Shown piece after piece: positions 42,146-51,323 of a stretch of 62,992 bases of DNA; the stretch's first letter is position 1; every line of letters starts with the position of its first letter. Location of the stretch: positions 1-62,992 of the forward strand of contig JBKCUA010000003.1 in the NCBI GenBank assembly GCA_046318675.1, written 5' to 3'. Under the pieces are notes generated by a model. That model worked only from the letters and a program-made list of their open reading frames with translations. It searched no databases and was not told the origin of the DNA. Both the position numbers and the translations under genes were made by a program. Origin of the DNA: JBKCUA01 sp046318675 (GTDB taxonomy: Bacteria; Pseudomonadota; Alphaproteobacteria; JAJTHO01).

Positions 42146-43054
42146 GTGGATTTTTATTTTCCCATCGCCGAAGTTAGCCTTAATGTTCCTTATGTCATTG
42201 TTTTAGGAATGATGGCCGGGTTTTTTGCCGGGTTATTTGGGGTTGGGGGTGGGTTTATTCTAACGCCCCTGCTTATTTTTAGTGGTGTACCCCCGGCTGT
42301 GGCGGTCGCAACCCAGGCTAGTCAATTAGTGGCCTCATCGTCTTTTGGGACTTTAAATCATTGGCAACATAAAGTTATTGATGTCCGTATGGCGGCAGTA
42401 TTATCGGCAGGCGGGATTGTTGGTGGTTGGGGAGGGCTGAGGCTTTTCGCGTTGCTTATGGGAAAGGGGCACATAGATCTTGTTATTTCATTGTTTTATA
42501 TAGTTTTTCTTGGTGGCATCGGTGCGTTTATGCTGTGGGATATGCTGCGGGTGCGTCGCTTGTTGCACAATGGCCAAATGCCAACAACTCGTCGCCACGT
42601 ATGGCTTCATGGTTTGCCGTTCCGAATGTGGTTTCCGGCATCACGGTTATACATCAGCATTATACCCACCCTTTTTATTGGAGCAGGTGTAGGGATGTTT
42701 GTTTCTTTTATGGGTATTGGCGGTGGGTTTTTGATGATTCCAGCCTTGCTATATATTATACGTGTGCCTGTGCGTTTGGTGGCGGGAACATCATTGTTAC
42801 AGATTCTGGTAGTATCTATTCTTACAACTTTAATTCAAGCAGCCCGGCATCAAACAGTGGATATATTGTTGGCTCTAACATTAGTGATAGGAAGCATCAG
42901 TGGCGCGCATTTAGGCGGTAAAATTGCCAGTCATTGGAAGGGTGAGGCGATACGAATGGTATTTTGCTCAGTTCTGCTCGCATTAGCCGGATTGATGTTG
43001 GCACGATTAATCCTACTCCCTGGAGCACCATTTGTCTGGGAGGTGGTTCGATGA
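42146..43054 (+). CDS. TSUP-family (TauE/SafE) anion exporter
   Basis: About 302 residues from GTG 42146, chosen because homologues begin near DFYFPIAEVS; an in-frame ATG at 42110 is the alternative. Eight or so membrane helices form two halves, each with the family glycine motif: GLFGVGGGFILTPLL and SFMGIGGGFLMIPALL. Members export sulfite, sulfoacetate or related anions. It is the first gene of a three-gene operon with ATGA overlaps (TIGR02186 protein, then USP). Confidence 0.88.
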   Translation: MDFYFPIAEVSLNVPYVIVLGMMAGFFAGLFGVGGGFILTPLLIFSGVPPAVAVATQASQLVASSSFGTLNHWQHKVIDVRMAAVLSAGGIVGGWGGLRLFALLMGKGHIDLVISLFYIVFLGGIGAFMLWDMLRVRRLLHNGQMPTTRRHVWLHGLPFRMWFPASRLYISIIPTLFIGAGVGMFVSFMGIGGGFLMIPALLYIIRVPVRLVAGTSLLQILVVSILTTLIQAARHQTVDILLALTLVIGSISGAHLGGKIASHWKGEAIRMVFCSVLLALAGLMLARLILLPGAPFVWEVVR

Positions 43055-43800
43055 AAAGAGAGGTTATTTTATGTCTTGTTTATTTCTATTGGTGTTTGCC
43101 CGCCTTAGGGCAGGCATTGATTGCTGATTTATCAAGTCATATTATTGCTGTTAACGCAGGGTTTCAGGGTGCAGAATTGGTGTTATTTGGCAGTCTTGAT
43201 GCCCCATTAACTCCAGCGGATGAAGTTGTAGTGGTGGTTAGCGGTGCGCCTGCGTCGGTGCGTGTACGGGAAAAAATTCGGTATTTGGGGGTATGGGGGG
43301 TTAGTAAGCCTGTGGATTTTCAGGCAGTGCCTCAGTTTTATGCAGTGTTAACAGCCCAGGGGGATTTGGAAAACATTCCAGTTTTTGTGCGGGATAGCTA
43401 TCGTTTGGGGGCACTGTATCCTAAGTGGTATGCGAGTAGTGAACTAGATAATTCCATGCAAGAGCGTATGCGCGCTGGATTATATGTCGGTATGCAGCAG
43501 CGTGGGCTGTACACATTGTATTCTAAAAAAATTACATTTCTTGGTGATCGTCTATTTCGAGCAACACTGCAATTTCCACAACAAGTACCCGTTGGACGAT
43601 ATCAAGTGATGGTATATTTATTGCGAAGTGGAGATGTAGTAGCAGCTCAGAGTACCAGTTTATTGATCTCAAAAGATGGTCTTGGGGCGGACGTTGCTTG
43701 GATAGCTCATCGTTACCCGATTACAAATGCATTTGTGGTGGTAGCATTAGCTATAGGGTGCGGCTGGATAGGTCATTTTCTATTGCGGAGGGCTTTATGA
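43051..43800 (+). CDS. TIGR02186 family membrane-anchored protein
   Basis: 249 residues from ATG 43051, overlapping TSUP by ATGA. A signal peptide (about 1-20) is followed by an all-beta periplasmic region (HIIAVNAGFQGAELVLFGSLD...VVVVVSGAPASVRVREK) and one C-terminal helix (ITNAFVVVALAIGCGWIGHFLLRR). This is the TIGR02186 family, which regularly accompanies TauE/SafE proteins in alphaproteobacteria. The role is unknown; a periplasmic partner of the exporter is a reasonable guess. Confidence 0.85.
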   Translation: MKREVILCLVYFYWCLPALGQALIADLSSHIIAVNAGFQGAELVLFGSLDAPLTPADEVVVVVSGAPASVRVREKIRYLGVWGVSKPVDFQAVPQFYAVLTAQGDLENIPVFVRDSYRLGALYPKWYASSELDNSMQERMRAGLYVGMQQRGLYTLYSKKITFLGDRLFRATLQFPQQVPVGRYQVMVYLLRSGDVVAAQSTSLLISKDGLGADVAWIAHRYPITNAFVVVALAIGCGWIGHFLLRRAL

Positions 43801-44321
43801 ATGGGGTTGTTCTATGCGTGGTGGATGATTCTTCAGAGTTGCATGCTGCGGTACGATTTGCTAGCAGACTTGCCCAACGTCAGGGAGCAGATGTAGGCTT
43901 ATTAGCCGTGCTAGAGCCATTGGGTCTTAATTATTGGATGGGTGTTGCTAGTGATGCCGCTAACCAGCAGAGAGCAACGGCAGAGAAAGCTCTTCAATAT
44001 TGGAGCGATGTAGTATTCGCACTTATTAAGAAACGGCCGTTACATTATACTCGTGAAGGTGAAAAGAAGCAAGAAATAATTGATTTTATTAAATCTCCCC
44101 AGTCTCCGATACGTCAGTTAGTATTGGCCGCAGCCAGCAACGGTAGCAACCCGGGACCGTTAGTATCATCCTTAGTCGGTAGAGAAAGTGGACAACTGAC
44201 GATTCCAGTAACAGTGGTACCTGGACAACTAACAGATGCTGCTATTGATCGGTTGACGGGGTTTGCAGGCGGGGAAGAACTTGAACCCACTTGGGCGTCG
44301 TTTCGGGGAGAAGGGATTTGA
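43797..44321 (+). CDS. Universal stress protein-like
   Basis: 174 residues from ATG 43797, overlapping the previous gene by ATGA. The N-terminal VVLCVVDDSSELHAAVRFASRLAQRQGADVGLLAVLEP strand-helix-strand is the UspA fold. The C-terminal ATP-binding G-2x-G-9x-G motif is not clear, so nucleotide binding is doubtful. It is the third member of the TSUP operon. Its last 80 bp overlap the convergent mreC gene. Confidence 0.78.
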   Translation: MNGVVLCVVDDSSELHAAVRFASRLAQRQGADVGLLAVLEPLGLNYWMGVASDAANQQRATAEKALQYWSDVVFALIKKRPLHYTREGEKKQEIIDFIKSPQSPIRQLVLAAASNGSNPGPLVSSLVGRESGQLTIPVTVVPGQLTDAAIDRLTGFAGGEELEPTWASFRGEGI

Positions 44322-45108
44322 TGCTTTGCTCCCCTGGTGCTGTTTCTATGACTTTACCCACTGGGATATTGGCCCAATAGACACCTCCAGCACTGCTGGT
44401 AACTAGGATTTCATCTTGGGTGAATACAGCATTTACCGGGCGATGGAGAAACGTGAGCGTGGTTGTTCCATTCCCTGCTAAAATGGCTTCCGCACCGCTT
44501 GTAAGTCCACGCACGGGGATACGACTGCTAGTATCAAAAATATGGGTAATACGAACAATTCCTAAGGCAGGCGTATTAGTTCGTCCGAGCAATATGCCGT
44601 CAACAAGGACAGATTGGTCTTGTTTAATAAGCGTTGTTTGAGAGGTTCCGGCGATTAAAGAATTTTTTGATGAGTTATAAATTGTTGCATAAACAGGTAA
44701 AACAGCTTGAGGTGAGGGCAATGTTGATCCTTCTGCGTGCAATAAGTCACGTAGAATTTTGTTTTCTGCTAGTGCTTGCTCGGCTCGGAGATTATCATTT
44801 GTTAATGTGATTATTTCTTGATGTAGGCGTTCATTTTCTTTTAAGGCGTTCTGTAATCGAACAAATTTTTGACTGTGTTCGTCAATATTCTTAAAAATAT
44901 TTGTGAATGTCTGTTGGATGGGATTAAGAAAATGGAAGAAGACTTCTCTGGTTTCTGCAACAAAACTGTTAAGTCGATATTTGCTATTGTTGTCTAAAAA
45001 GCTCAAAATGCCGAGTAATACGCATATTATACATCCAAAAAACCATAGGCGTACTTTTGGACTCTGGAAGCGCAGGCTATAAGCAAAAAGGTGAACGGGC
45101 GGATGCAT
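44242..45108 (-). CDS. mreC: Rod shape-determining protein MreC
   Basis: 288 residues. One N-terminal helix (about 20-40) is followed by a coiled coil (about 75-120, LQNALKENERLHQEIITLTNDNLRAEQALAENKILRDLL) and a beta-rich periplasmic domain with the MreC pattern (YNSSKNSLIAGTSQ...SVLVDGILLGRT...GNGTTTLTFL). It organises the elongasome between MreB and PBP2. mreB and mreD are not adjacent. The 80-bp overlap with the USP gene is unusually long for two convergent genes. Confidence 0.85.
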   Translation of the reverse strand: MHPPVHLFAYSLRFQSPKVRLWFFGCIICVLLGILSFLDNNSKYRLNSFVAETREVFFHFLNPIQQTFTNIFKNIDEHSQKFVRLQNALKENERLHQEIITLTNDNLRAEQALAENKILRDLLHAEGSTLPSPQAVLPVYATIYNSSKNSLIAGTSQTTLIKQDQSVLVDGILLGRTNTPALGIVRITHIFDTSSRIPVRGLTSGAEAILAGNGTTTLTFLHRPVNAVFTQDEILVTSSAGGVYWANIPVGKVIETAPGEQSIKSLLPETTPKWVQVLPRLQTPSTDQ

Positions 45109-45152
45109 AGTTTGAATCTCTATTATAATAAGACATCTTAATTAAAGAATTA

Positions 45153-46478
45153 TTATCCAGTGATAGTTTCTGGGCTTAAACGTAAAAGAGTTATCTGGTT
45201 GCGGTGGCGTCGGATGATTTCGAAGCGAAATCCATGGAAAATAAATATTTGACTTATTTCTGGGATTCGACGGGCTTCGTGCAGTACTAATCCAGCGATT
45301 GTTGTTGCCTTATCGTCGGGTAATTGCCATGAAAATTCGCGATTAAGATCGCGGATGGCAACAGTACCTTGAACAATCAGGCTACCATCGGGTTGGCGAC
45401 GTACGCCCGCAACAATTTGATCATGTTCGTCAGATATCTCTCCAACTATTTCCTCTAAAATATCTTCCAAAGTTACGATTCCTTCAAAAACTCCATATTC
45501 ATCAACTACAAAGGCAAAATGTTCACGCCGATCGCGAAAAGCCTGAAGCTGATCGAGCAAATTGGCGGTCTCAGGAATAAACCAAGGTTTGTTGGCTAGT
45601 TCTCTTATATCAAGTTGTTCTATTGATGTTCCGCCTTGTAGGGCACGTACTAAAGATTTTGAATGTAGTAAGCCGATAATATTTCCAGGGTCATTTTGCC
45701 ATAACGGAATTCTGGTATAGGGACTTGCAAGGATTGTATTTATGATGGAAGATGGTGTTTCTTCGGCATCAATCATCATAACATTACGGCGGTGAGTCAT
45801 AACTTTAGCAACAGTAACATCTTGTAAGTCAAGGATACTATGCAGCATACGACGCTCTTTTTGAATATCTAAGGAAGCTGCTGTTTCTCCGCCATGTAAA
45901 TCAATGGCTCCACGTAGTTCTGCATCGCTTAGATGATCCCCAAGACGACCTTTCTTTGCTCCGATAATGTGAAGGAAAAAATTGGTTGCTCTATCAAGGC
46001 ATATGGTAATAGGCCGCGACAACCATAACCATGCCTGTACTGGGCGAGCCATAATAAGTGCACAAGAATCAGGATTATTTAACGCATATGCTTTGGGTGC
46101 TACTTCCCCAAATATCAGCACGACTACGGTCATGACAGCTGTTGCATAGAGTACCCCGGTTTCTCCAAACAAAGCAATAAACACCCAAGTGGCCAAAGCC
46201 GTAGCAGCAATATTTGTGATCGTATTGCCTAATAAGATGGATCCAATAAGACTTTCGCTGCGGGTTCGTAGTATATTGACCAAGCGGGCGCGGCGATTGC
46301 CCTCTTTGGCTAACTGATGCATCCGAGGCCGCGAAGCAGCCGTCAAAGCGGTTTCGGCAATCGAGAAGAATGCTGCTAAAGATTGCAGCACCAAAACTGC
46401 TAAAAGATAAAGTAGGAGAATTGTTGACGACACGCGTTTACCGTTTGAGGATATGAAAGACTTGATCAGGATCAACAT
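45153..46478 (-). CDS. HlyC/CorC-family transporter (CNNM and CBS domains)
   Basis: 441 residues. A CNNM/DUF21 membrane domain (about 15-200, SLAAFFSIAETALTAASRPRMHQLA) is followed by a CBS pair (about 215-340, MTHRRNVMMIDAEE and FAFVVDEYGVFEGIVTLEDILEEIVGEI) and a C-terminal CorC_HlyC domain (about 355-435). Family members are linked to Mg/Co export. The ORF start at ATG 46478 overlaps the upstream gene by 41 bp. A GTG at 46433, just after that gene, may be the real start. Confidence 0.9.
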   Translation of the reverse strand: MLILIKSFISSNGKRVSSTILLLYLLAVLVLQSLAAFFSIAETALTAASRPRMHQLAKEGNRRARLVNILRTRSESLIGSILLGNTITNIAATALATWVFIALFGETGVLYATAVMTVVVLIFGEVAPKAYALNNPDSCALIMARPVQAWLWLSRPITICLDRATNFFLHIIGAKKGRLGDHLSDAELRGAIDLHGGETAASLDIQKERRMLHSILDLQDVTVAKVMTHRRNVMMIDAEETPSSIINTILASPYTRIPLWQNDPGNIIGLLHSKSLVRALQGGTSIEQLDIRELANKPWFIPETANLLDQLQAFRDRREHFAFVVDEYGVFEGIVTLEDILEEIVGEISDEHDQIVAGVRRQPDGSLIVQGTVAIRDLNREFSWQLPDDKATTIAGLVLHEARRIPEISQIFIFHGFRFEIIRRHRNQITLLRLSPETITG

Positions 46479-47145
46479 AGTACTGATTAAGGTTGCGCAG
46501 CAAGCACCTTATGTATGACCAAGTTTGTTCATCCATATCTTGATGGTGGGTTAAAATACCGATATGTTTCCAGCCTTGAAGAAGTGCGCGTATTATTGTT
46601 GCCGTGGTACGGTAGCTCCCACGAAAAGGCCGGCTATCGTTGATGCCCCAGCAAATGGGATCAGCGGCGCAATCGCGGCGGGCTAAGGGGAAATCTGTTT
46701 CTTGGTGTGCATATGCAGACCAGGCATTGAAGCCTAGGTCAGGCAACTGTTTTACAAGCTCATCATCAATGCGATTCCAAGGGGGTACCAAAATGGGACG
46801 GAACTGGGCACCAAATGCATCTTTTAATCGTTGTTTCTCTTTGATTAATAGAGTGCTGTCAAAATCTGCAACTAGCTCTTGTTTTTTGTGCCCTTGGGGT
46901 GCGTTATTATGGTGGATGACTCCATGTTGAACAACGCGAACCAGTGGGTATTGGCGTACAAGAGTGACCAGACTGTCATCCATTAGTTTTGGGATAACAG
47001 CGAGTAACAGTGGGATTTTTGTTGTTGCCGACAGGTCTAGCAACCGCCGCAATTCGGGGGTATCCCGTGTTGCATCATCGTCGCGCCACCAGAGTTTTGC
47101 TCCATGCAGACGTAAGGCAAGACCAAGCACGATGGTGTTGACCAT
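46438..47145 (-). CDS. Polysaccharide deacetylase-like protein
   Basis: 235 residues. The NodB-type metal site is suggested by KLWWRDDDA near the N-terminus and QHGVIHHN in the middle, with ILVPPWNRID and ILTHHQDMD as later blocks. It resembles the alphaproteobacterial deacetylase-like group with a WWRDDD motif. No signal peptide is evident. The substrate is unknown; a cell-wall or polysaccharide role is inferred only from family. It lies 6 bp after grpE. Confidence 0.78.
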   Translation of the reverse strand: MVNTIVLGLALRLHGAKLWWRDDDATRDTPELRRLLDLSATTKIPLLLAVIPKLMDDSLVTLVRQYPLVRVVQHGVIHHNNAPQGHKKQELVADFDSTLLIKEKQRLKDAFGAQFRPILVPPWNRIDDELVKQLPDLGFNAWSAYAHQETDFPLARRDCAADPICWGINDSRPFRGSYRTTATIIRALLQGWKHIGILTHHQDMDEQTWSYIRCLLRNLNQYYVDPDQVFHILKR

Positions 47146-47151
47146 CCGTGG

Positions 47152-47679
47152 TTACACCGCAGTATCGACGCCTGAAGCCACTATCGCCACCATAGCAGGA
47201 CGCAGTAAACGATCGTGCAATATATAACCATCTTGCATCACTTGGGCAATGGTGCCGGGAGTTTGTCCGTTGGCGCTGGGAATTTGGGCAACGGCTTGGT
47301 GATGATTATGATCAAAATTATCGCCAATTTTTCCAACCTTAACAATTCCATGCTTTAAAAATACTTTTTCAAGCTCCGATGCTGTTATCTGTATTCCTGC
47401 AACAAATCCGGTTGCTATATCGGTGGGTGCATTAGTTAGAGCGCGGGAAAGATTATCAGCCACCGCAAGAAGATCTCGGGCAAGCCCGGAAACCGCGTAA
47501 CGCAAGGCATCTTGTTTATCACGTTCAGTGCGCTTTCGGATATTTTCCGCTTCAGCCATAATGTAAAGTGATTGCTCTTTGAGATTTTTGTTTTCTTCGC
47601 GCAATCGAAGAAGTTCAAGCTCTGTGTCTGGGGTGGATTGAGCCTCGGGAATATTTTGTGTTAAATCATCTGTTGTCAT
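47152..47679 (-). CDS. grpE: Nucleotide exchange factor GrpE
   Basis: 175 residues. A long N-terminal coiled coil (about 20-70, LRLREENKNLKEQSLYIMAEAENIRKRTERDKQDA) is followed by the four-helix bundle and a C-terminal beta-wing with GDNFDHNHHQAVAQIPS and GTIAQVMQDGYILHDRLLRPAMV. It releases ADP from DnaK. dnaK, dnaJ and hrcA are not adjacent. Confidence 0.96.
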   Translation of the reverse strand: MTTDDLTQNIPEAQSTPDTELELLRLREENKNLKEQSLYIMAEAENIRKRTERDKQDALRYAVSGLARDLLAVADNLSRALTNAPTDIATGFVAGIQITASELEKVFLKHGIVKVGKIGDNFDHNHHQAVAQIPSANGQTPGTIAQVMQDGYILHDRLLRPAMVAIVASGVDTAV

Positions 47680-47794
47680 AGGTTGATGATTAAAGCATTT
47701 TTGCCACCCCTAGGCAAGCAGGAGGATAGATGTGATGTTATCTATTGTTTTAGATAGTTTTTTGTGGCTTATGATGACCCATGAGATAATAAAT

Positions 47795-47881
47795 TGGTGG
47801 GAGCACCGGGACTCGAACCCGGACAGTCTTGCGACCGAGGGATTTTAAGTCCCTTGCGTCTACCGATTCCGCCATGCTCCC
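47795..47881 (-). tRNA. tRNA-Leu (UAA)
   Basis: The minus strand gives acceptor GGGAGCA/TGCTCCC, a D arm with GGCGGAATCGGTAGACGC, TAA in the anticodon loop (GACTTAAAATC), a long variable arm and an encoded CCA at 47795-47797. The TAA anticodon and class II variable arm fit leucine. folC starts upstream of it on the same strand. Confidence 0.96.
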
Positions 47882-47885
47882 TAGC

Positions 47886-49163
47886 TTATCTTGTCTGCTG
47901 CGCCAATACAGACCCTACAAGATAAAGCGAACCAGCAATCACAATATCTCCCGGTGGCTCAAGGTCAAGTATTGCTTGCATTGCTAGGGTAATATCTTTG
48001 TTTTCAGATGCTATGATGCCAAGATTCTGCCAGACAGGCACTGCTTCTGCCGGGCTGTAGCACAGATGATGGGGAATAGGTACGCAAACAACTTTTCGCA
48101 CAATACCAATAAAGTATTTTGCGTAAGCAGCTAAGTCTTTATTTTTTCCCATTCCAACAATAAGATAAATTGGACTATCCCACGTTGCACAGGCTGCTGC
48201 AAGCATTTCTCCGCCTTGTGGATTATGGCCACCGTCGAGCCAGACGCGCCATCCAAAAGGCAAGTTCGGCCAAGACACTGGCTGCAATCGTCCTGGCCAA
48301 TGGACGGCTTTTAATCCTCGAACAATCGCTTTTTCCGTAACAGGAATAATATCTTGAATAATCTCAAGGCATGCCAATACACCCCCAGCGTTATTAATTT
48401 GGTGTGCCCCGGCCAAGGCTGGCAGCGGATACCAATTCGCTGTGCCGCCAAGGCCAGTGTATATAAAGCCTTCAGCCTGCTCTTCAACATTCCAATCTAA
48501 CACGTTACTATACAACGGCGCACACCGCTGCATCGCTACTTTCGCTAAGACGTTTGCCACTTCAAGAGGCTGACGGGCACTGACTACGGGTACGCCGGGC
48601 TTTATAATGCCGGCTTTTTCAAAAGCAATTTTTGCAAGGGTGTTACCTAAATAATCATGATGATCGTGAGAAATAGGAGTGATGATGCAACAGACTGGCG
48701 TATCTACTACGTTAGTAGCATCTAATCGCCCACCTAGGCCAACTTCTAAAATAAGTACATCCGCCAGTGTATCAGCAAACAGCATTAACGCTGCAGCCGT
48801 GGTGAGTTCGAAAAAAGTAATAGGTTCATTACGATTGGCAATGAGCACTGTTTCTAGAGCGTTTACCAAAATCGTATCGCTAACATCTTCTCCGGCAAGG
48901 TTAATTCGTTCATTAAAGCGTACTAGGTGAGGTGATGTGTAACTGTGCACTCTATAGCCTTCTTGACCAAGAATTGTGCGTAGCAGTGCTACGGTGCTAC
49001 CTTTGCCGTTAGTGCCAGCTACGTGCACCACAGGAGGTAAGCGACGTTCAGGATGATCTAATTTTTGTAACAATCGCTTGATGCGCCCCAATGATAAATC
49101 AATAACTTTCGGATGGAGCTGTTGCATCCGATCCAAGATAGTCTGTACTATATCTGATGTCAT
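47886..49163 (-). CDS. folC: Folylpolyglutamate synthase/dihydrofolate synthase
   Basis: 425 residues. The Mur-ligase-like ATP site GTNGKGSTVALL, the Mg-binding FFELTTAAALMLFA block, DVLILEVGLGGRLDATN, ISHDHHDYLGNTLAKIAFEKAGI and the C-terminal DGGHNPQGGEML are complete. It adds glutamate to dihydropteroate and folates. It overlaps pgeF by 4 bp (ATGA) and ends 5 bp before tRNA-Leu. Confidence 0.95.
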   Translation of the reverse strand: MTSDIVQTILDRMQQLHPKVIDLSLGRIKRLLQKLDHPERRLPPVVHVAGTNGKGSTVALLRTILGQEGYRVHSYTSPHLVRFNERINLAGEDVSDTILVNALETVLIANRNEPITFFELTTAAALMLFADTLADVLILEVGLGGRLDATNVVDTPVCCIITPISHDHHDYLGNTLAKIAFEKAGIIKPGVPVVSARQPLEVANVLAKVAMQRCAPLYSNVLDWNVEEQAEGFIYTGLGGTANWYPLPALAGAHQINNAGGVLACLEIIQDIIPVTEKAIVRGLKAVHWPGRLQPVSWPNLPFGWRVWLDGGHNPQGGEMLAAACATWDSPIYLIVGMGKNKDLAAYAKYFIGIVRKVVCVPIPHHLCYSPAEAVPVWQNLGIIASENKDITLAMQAILDLEPPGDIVIAGSLYLVGSVLAQQTR

Positions 49164-49927
49164 GGCAGAGTAATCGCCGATACTTGTCGCCCGTAATCTT
49201 TGTGCCCTTGAACGGTAGCGTGGCGAAAGCTGAAATACACATCAGGCTGGGTTAATGTATCTTGCTGTACGTCAGCAACTTGGGTGATTCCTGCATTGTA
49301 TAGTAAAAATGTGCAAAATCTCGGCAAGTCGAAGCGATAACATTCAGATTTTTGGTTATCCTCGGTGAAGAATGCTTGGTATGCACTGGCGGTTTGTACC
49401 ACTTGTCTATAAAATGGTTTGTCTACTTGGTAGGAAGCCGGGTGAATGCATGGACCAATAACCGCGATCATATTTTCTGTGCGTGCCCCAAGGCGCAGCA
49501 TCGCCTGCACTGTTGCCCCCAAAACCCCGGCTACTGCACCCCTCCATCCTGCATGAGCTGCACCGACTACGCTTGCCACTGGATCATAAAATAACACGGG
49601 TGCGCAGTCTGCCGTCTGCACACCAATAACTTTGCCGGGGATGTTCGTCACAATAGCATCACCTTCAGGAATTGATCCGTTATCAAAATCTTCTGGGCGC
49701 ACTACGCCAATGCCGTGTACCTGACGAGGAGTTAGCAACACCGCATCGGGCATCCCCAAAGCAGTCGTCACTAATCGACGATTATGCATTACTGCATCAG
49801 GCATATCGTTACTCGAAATGCCAACATTAAGGCGGGCATACAATCCTGTGCTTATCCCGCCTTGGCGGCCAAAAAAACCGTGCGAGCAAGCAGAAAGCGC
49901 AGGATGGGTTATAAAAGTCATAGACAT
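49160..49927 (-). CDS. pgeF: Peptidoglycan editing factor PgeF (YfiH/COG1496)
   Basis: 255 residues. The COG1496 blocks are present: LTPRQVHGIGV, DAIVTNIPGKVIGVQTADCAPVLFYDP, AAHAGWRGAVAGVL and GPCIHPASYQV. The metal ligands are His in QVHG, Cys in TADC and His in AHAGWRG. In E. coli the family prevents misincorporation of serine into wall peptides; other members act on purine nucleosides. An internal ATG at 49921 is an alternative start. It is coupled to folC. Confidence 0.92.
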   Translation of the reverse strand: MSMTFITHPALSACSHGFFGRQGGISTGLYARLNVGISSNDMPDAVMHNRRLVTTALGMPDAVLLTPRQVHGIGVVRPEDFDNGSIPEGDAIVTNIPGKVIGVQTADCAPVLFYDPVASVVGAAHAGWRGAVAGVLGATVQAMLRLGARTENMIAVIGPCIHPASYQVDKPFYRQVVQTASAYQAFFTEDNQKSECYRFDLPRFCTFLLYNAGITQVADVQQDTLTQPDVYFSFRHATVQGHKDYGRQVSAITLP

Positions 49928-49962
49928 GGAAGTTTAATAACGCCTGTGTTAGAAATATTAAA

Positions 49963-50886
49963 GTGTCCAAATTAAACCTCGATGCCGCCTTGAATGATTG
50001 GCAGGAAACACTTGCCAATCAGCGGCGGCTGGCTGTTAATACTCAGGAAGCTTATGTTCGGGATGTGATGTTATTAATTGATTTTTTGAGCCATTATTAT
50101 GCGGCTCCGTGTACTTTTGATGCTCTCCAACAGTTGAAAGTTACTGATATGCGGGCATTTTTAGCGTATTTAGGCGGCAGTCGACGGCGGAGTAGTGTTA
50201 TTCGCAATTTTCTGGGTATAAAAAGTTTATTGCGTCATGGGGTAAGACGCGGGTGGTTCCAAGAATCGGCGCTTTTGGCTATGCGCCCACCCAAATCAGA
50301 AAAAGCATTGCCAAGAGCCCTGCAACAAAAAACCACCAATATTCTAGTGCAGGCGGCAAGCACTCAAGAACAAGAATCGTGGTTAAATCTACGGGACACG
50401 GCTTTAATTATGCTGTTGTATGGTACTGGGTTGCGGATTAGTGAAGCCCTTGCGCTATGCCCCTATCATATTGGTAATAATACTCTTCGAGTGGAAGATG
50501 GTAAAGGTGGGAAGAGCCGGGATGTGCCATTATTGCCTAGGGTTGGCGCGGCTTTGCGAGCCTATCAGAATGGTTGTCCTTACCAGCTTGCTAATGATGA
50601 GCCACTATTTCGCGGTACCCGGGGTGGTATTTGGCAGTCCGGTGCCGCCAATAGCGTATTGAGACGTTTAAGACGCTTATATCACCTTCCAGAAATTACA
50701 ACGCCCCACGCCTTGCGGCATTCATGTGCCACGCATTTATTGGAAAATGGTGCTGATCTTAGAGCAATTCAAGAATTGTTAGGGCATCAGCGTTTGGCTA
50801 CCACCAGCCGCTATACGCAGCTTAATGTGACACAGCTTCGGCGTACATATCACGCGGCACATCCACGCGGGCGGACATCAGAATAG
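49963..50886 (+). CDS. xerC: Tyrosine recombinase XerC
   Basis: 307 residues, starting at GTG 49963. An N-terminal SAM-like DNA-binding domain (about 10-100) is followed by the catalytic domain with Arg in YGTGLRISEAL, the HALRHSCATHLL box, His in LLGHQRLATTSRY and the nucleophile Tyr in SRYTQLN. It resolves chromosome dimers with XerD at dif. No dif-like site was found next to it. The 3' end overlaps the convergent RHH gene by 65 bp. Confidence 0.93.
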   Translation: MSKLNLDAALNDWQETLANQRRLAVNTQEAYVRDVMLLIDFLSHYYAAPCTFDALQQLKVTDMRAFLAYLGGSRRRSSVIRNFLGIKSLLRHGVRRGWFQESALLAMRPPKSEKALPRALQQKTTNILVQAASTQEQESWLNLRDTALIMLLYGTGLRISEALALCPYHIGNNTLRVEDGKGGKSRDVPLLPRVGAALRAYQNGCPYQLANDEPLFRGTRGGIWQSGAANSVLRRLRRLYHLPEITTPHALRHSCATHLLENGADLRAIQELLGHQRLATTSRYTQLNVTQLRRTYHAAHPRGRTSE

Positions 50887-51136
50887 GGCGGTTCCTTTGC
50901 GCCTGTCTGGCGAGCAAATGCTCGACCAAGAAAATTCGCACTGCTGAGGTAAATGCTTGGGAGCGGTATCGCATGGCTACTATGTTGCATAACTCATGTA
51001 CGGTTTGACCTTCTTGTTCGGCTATAAGTTCTAGGGCATTCCATAAAGGTGCCTCTAGGCGAATGCTCGTACGTTTGCCGTTAATAATAACATTGTGCAG
51101 TTCCAATAATGAAACGTATTCTTTGGGACGCGCCAT
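50822..51136 (-). CDS. Ribbon-helix-helix domain protein
   Basis: 104 residues from ATG 51136 (MARPKEYV); an ATG six codons earlier is possible. The RHH strand and helices are NGKRTSIRLEAPLWNALELIAEQEGQTVHELCNIVAMRY, similar to the alphaproteobacterial RHH_4 group. The C-terminal half continues with a helix (AVRIFLVEHLLARQAQ). It is a small DNA-binding protein of unknown target. Its last 65 bp overlap the xerC 3' end. Confidence 0.8.
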   Translation of the reverse strand: MARPKEYVSLLELHNVIINGKRTSIRLEAPLWNALELIAEQEGQTVHELCNIVAMRYRSQAFTSAVRIFLVEHLLARQAQRNRPILMSARVDVPRDMYAEAVSH

Positions 51137-51275
51137 AATTTTTTCTCCGGTCAATGTCTTAATAGTATATTTAATCTATTAATACAATTATAAGATGTAA
51201 GCGCAAAGTGTTAATCATTTTTCAATTTTTATTCAGTAGTCTAATTAATATATGTTGGCATGAATTCTTCATGTT

Positions 51276-51291
51276 TGGCATAAACATTGCA
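51276..51291 (+). promoter_or_regulatory. Sigma-54 promoter of fliD-fliS
   Basis: TGGCATAAACATTGCA matches the -24/-12 consensus with GG and GC 10 bases apart and a TTGCA -12 element. It lies 33 bp before the fliD ATG. Confidence 0.75.
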
Positions 51292-51323
51292 CGAGAGATG
51301 ATCAATAGAGAGGCATATGTCAT

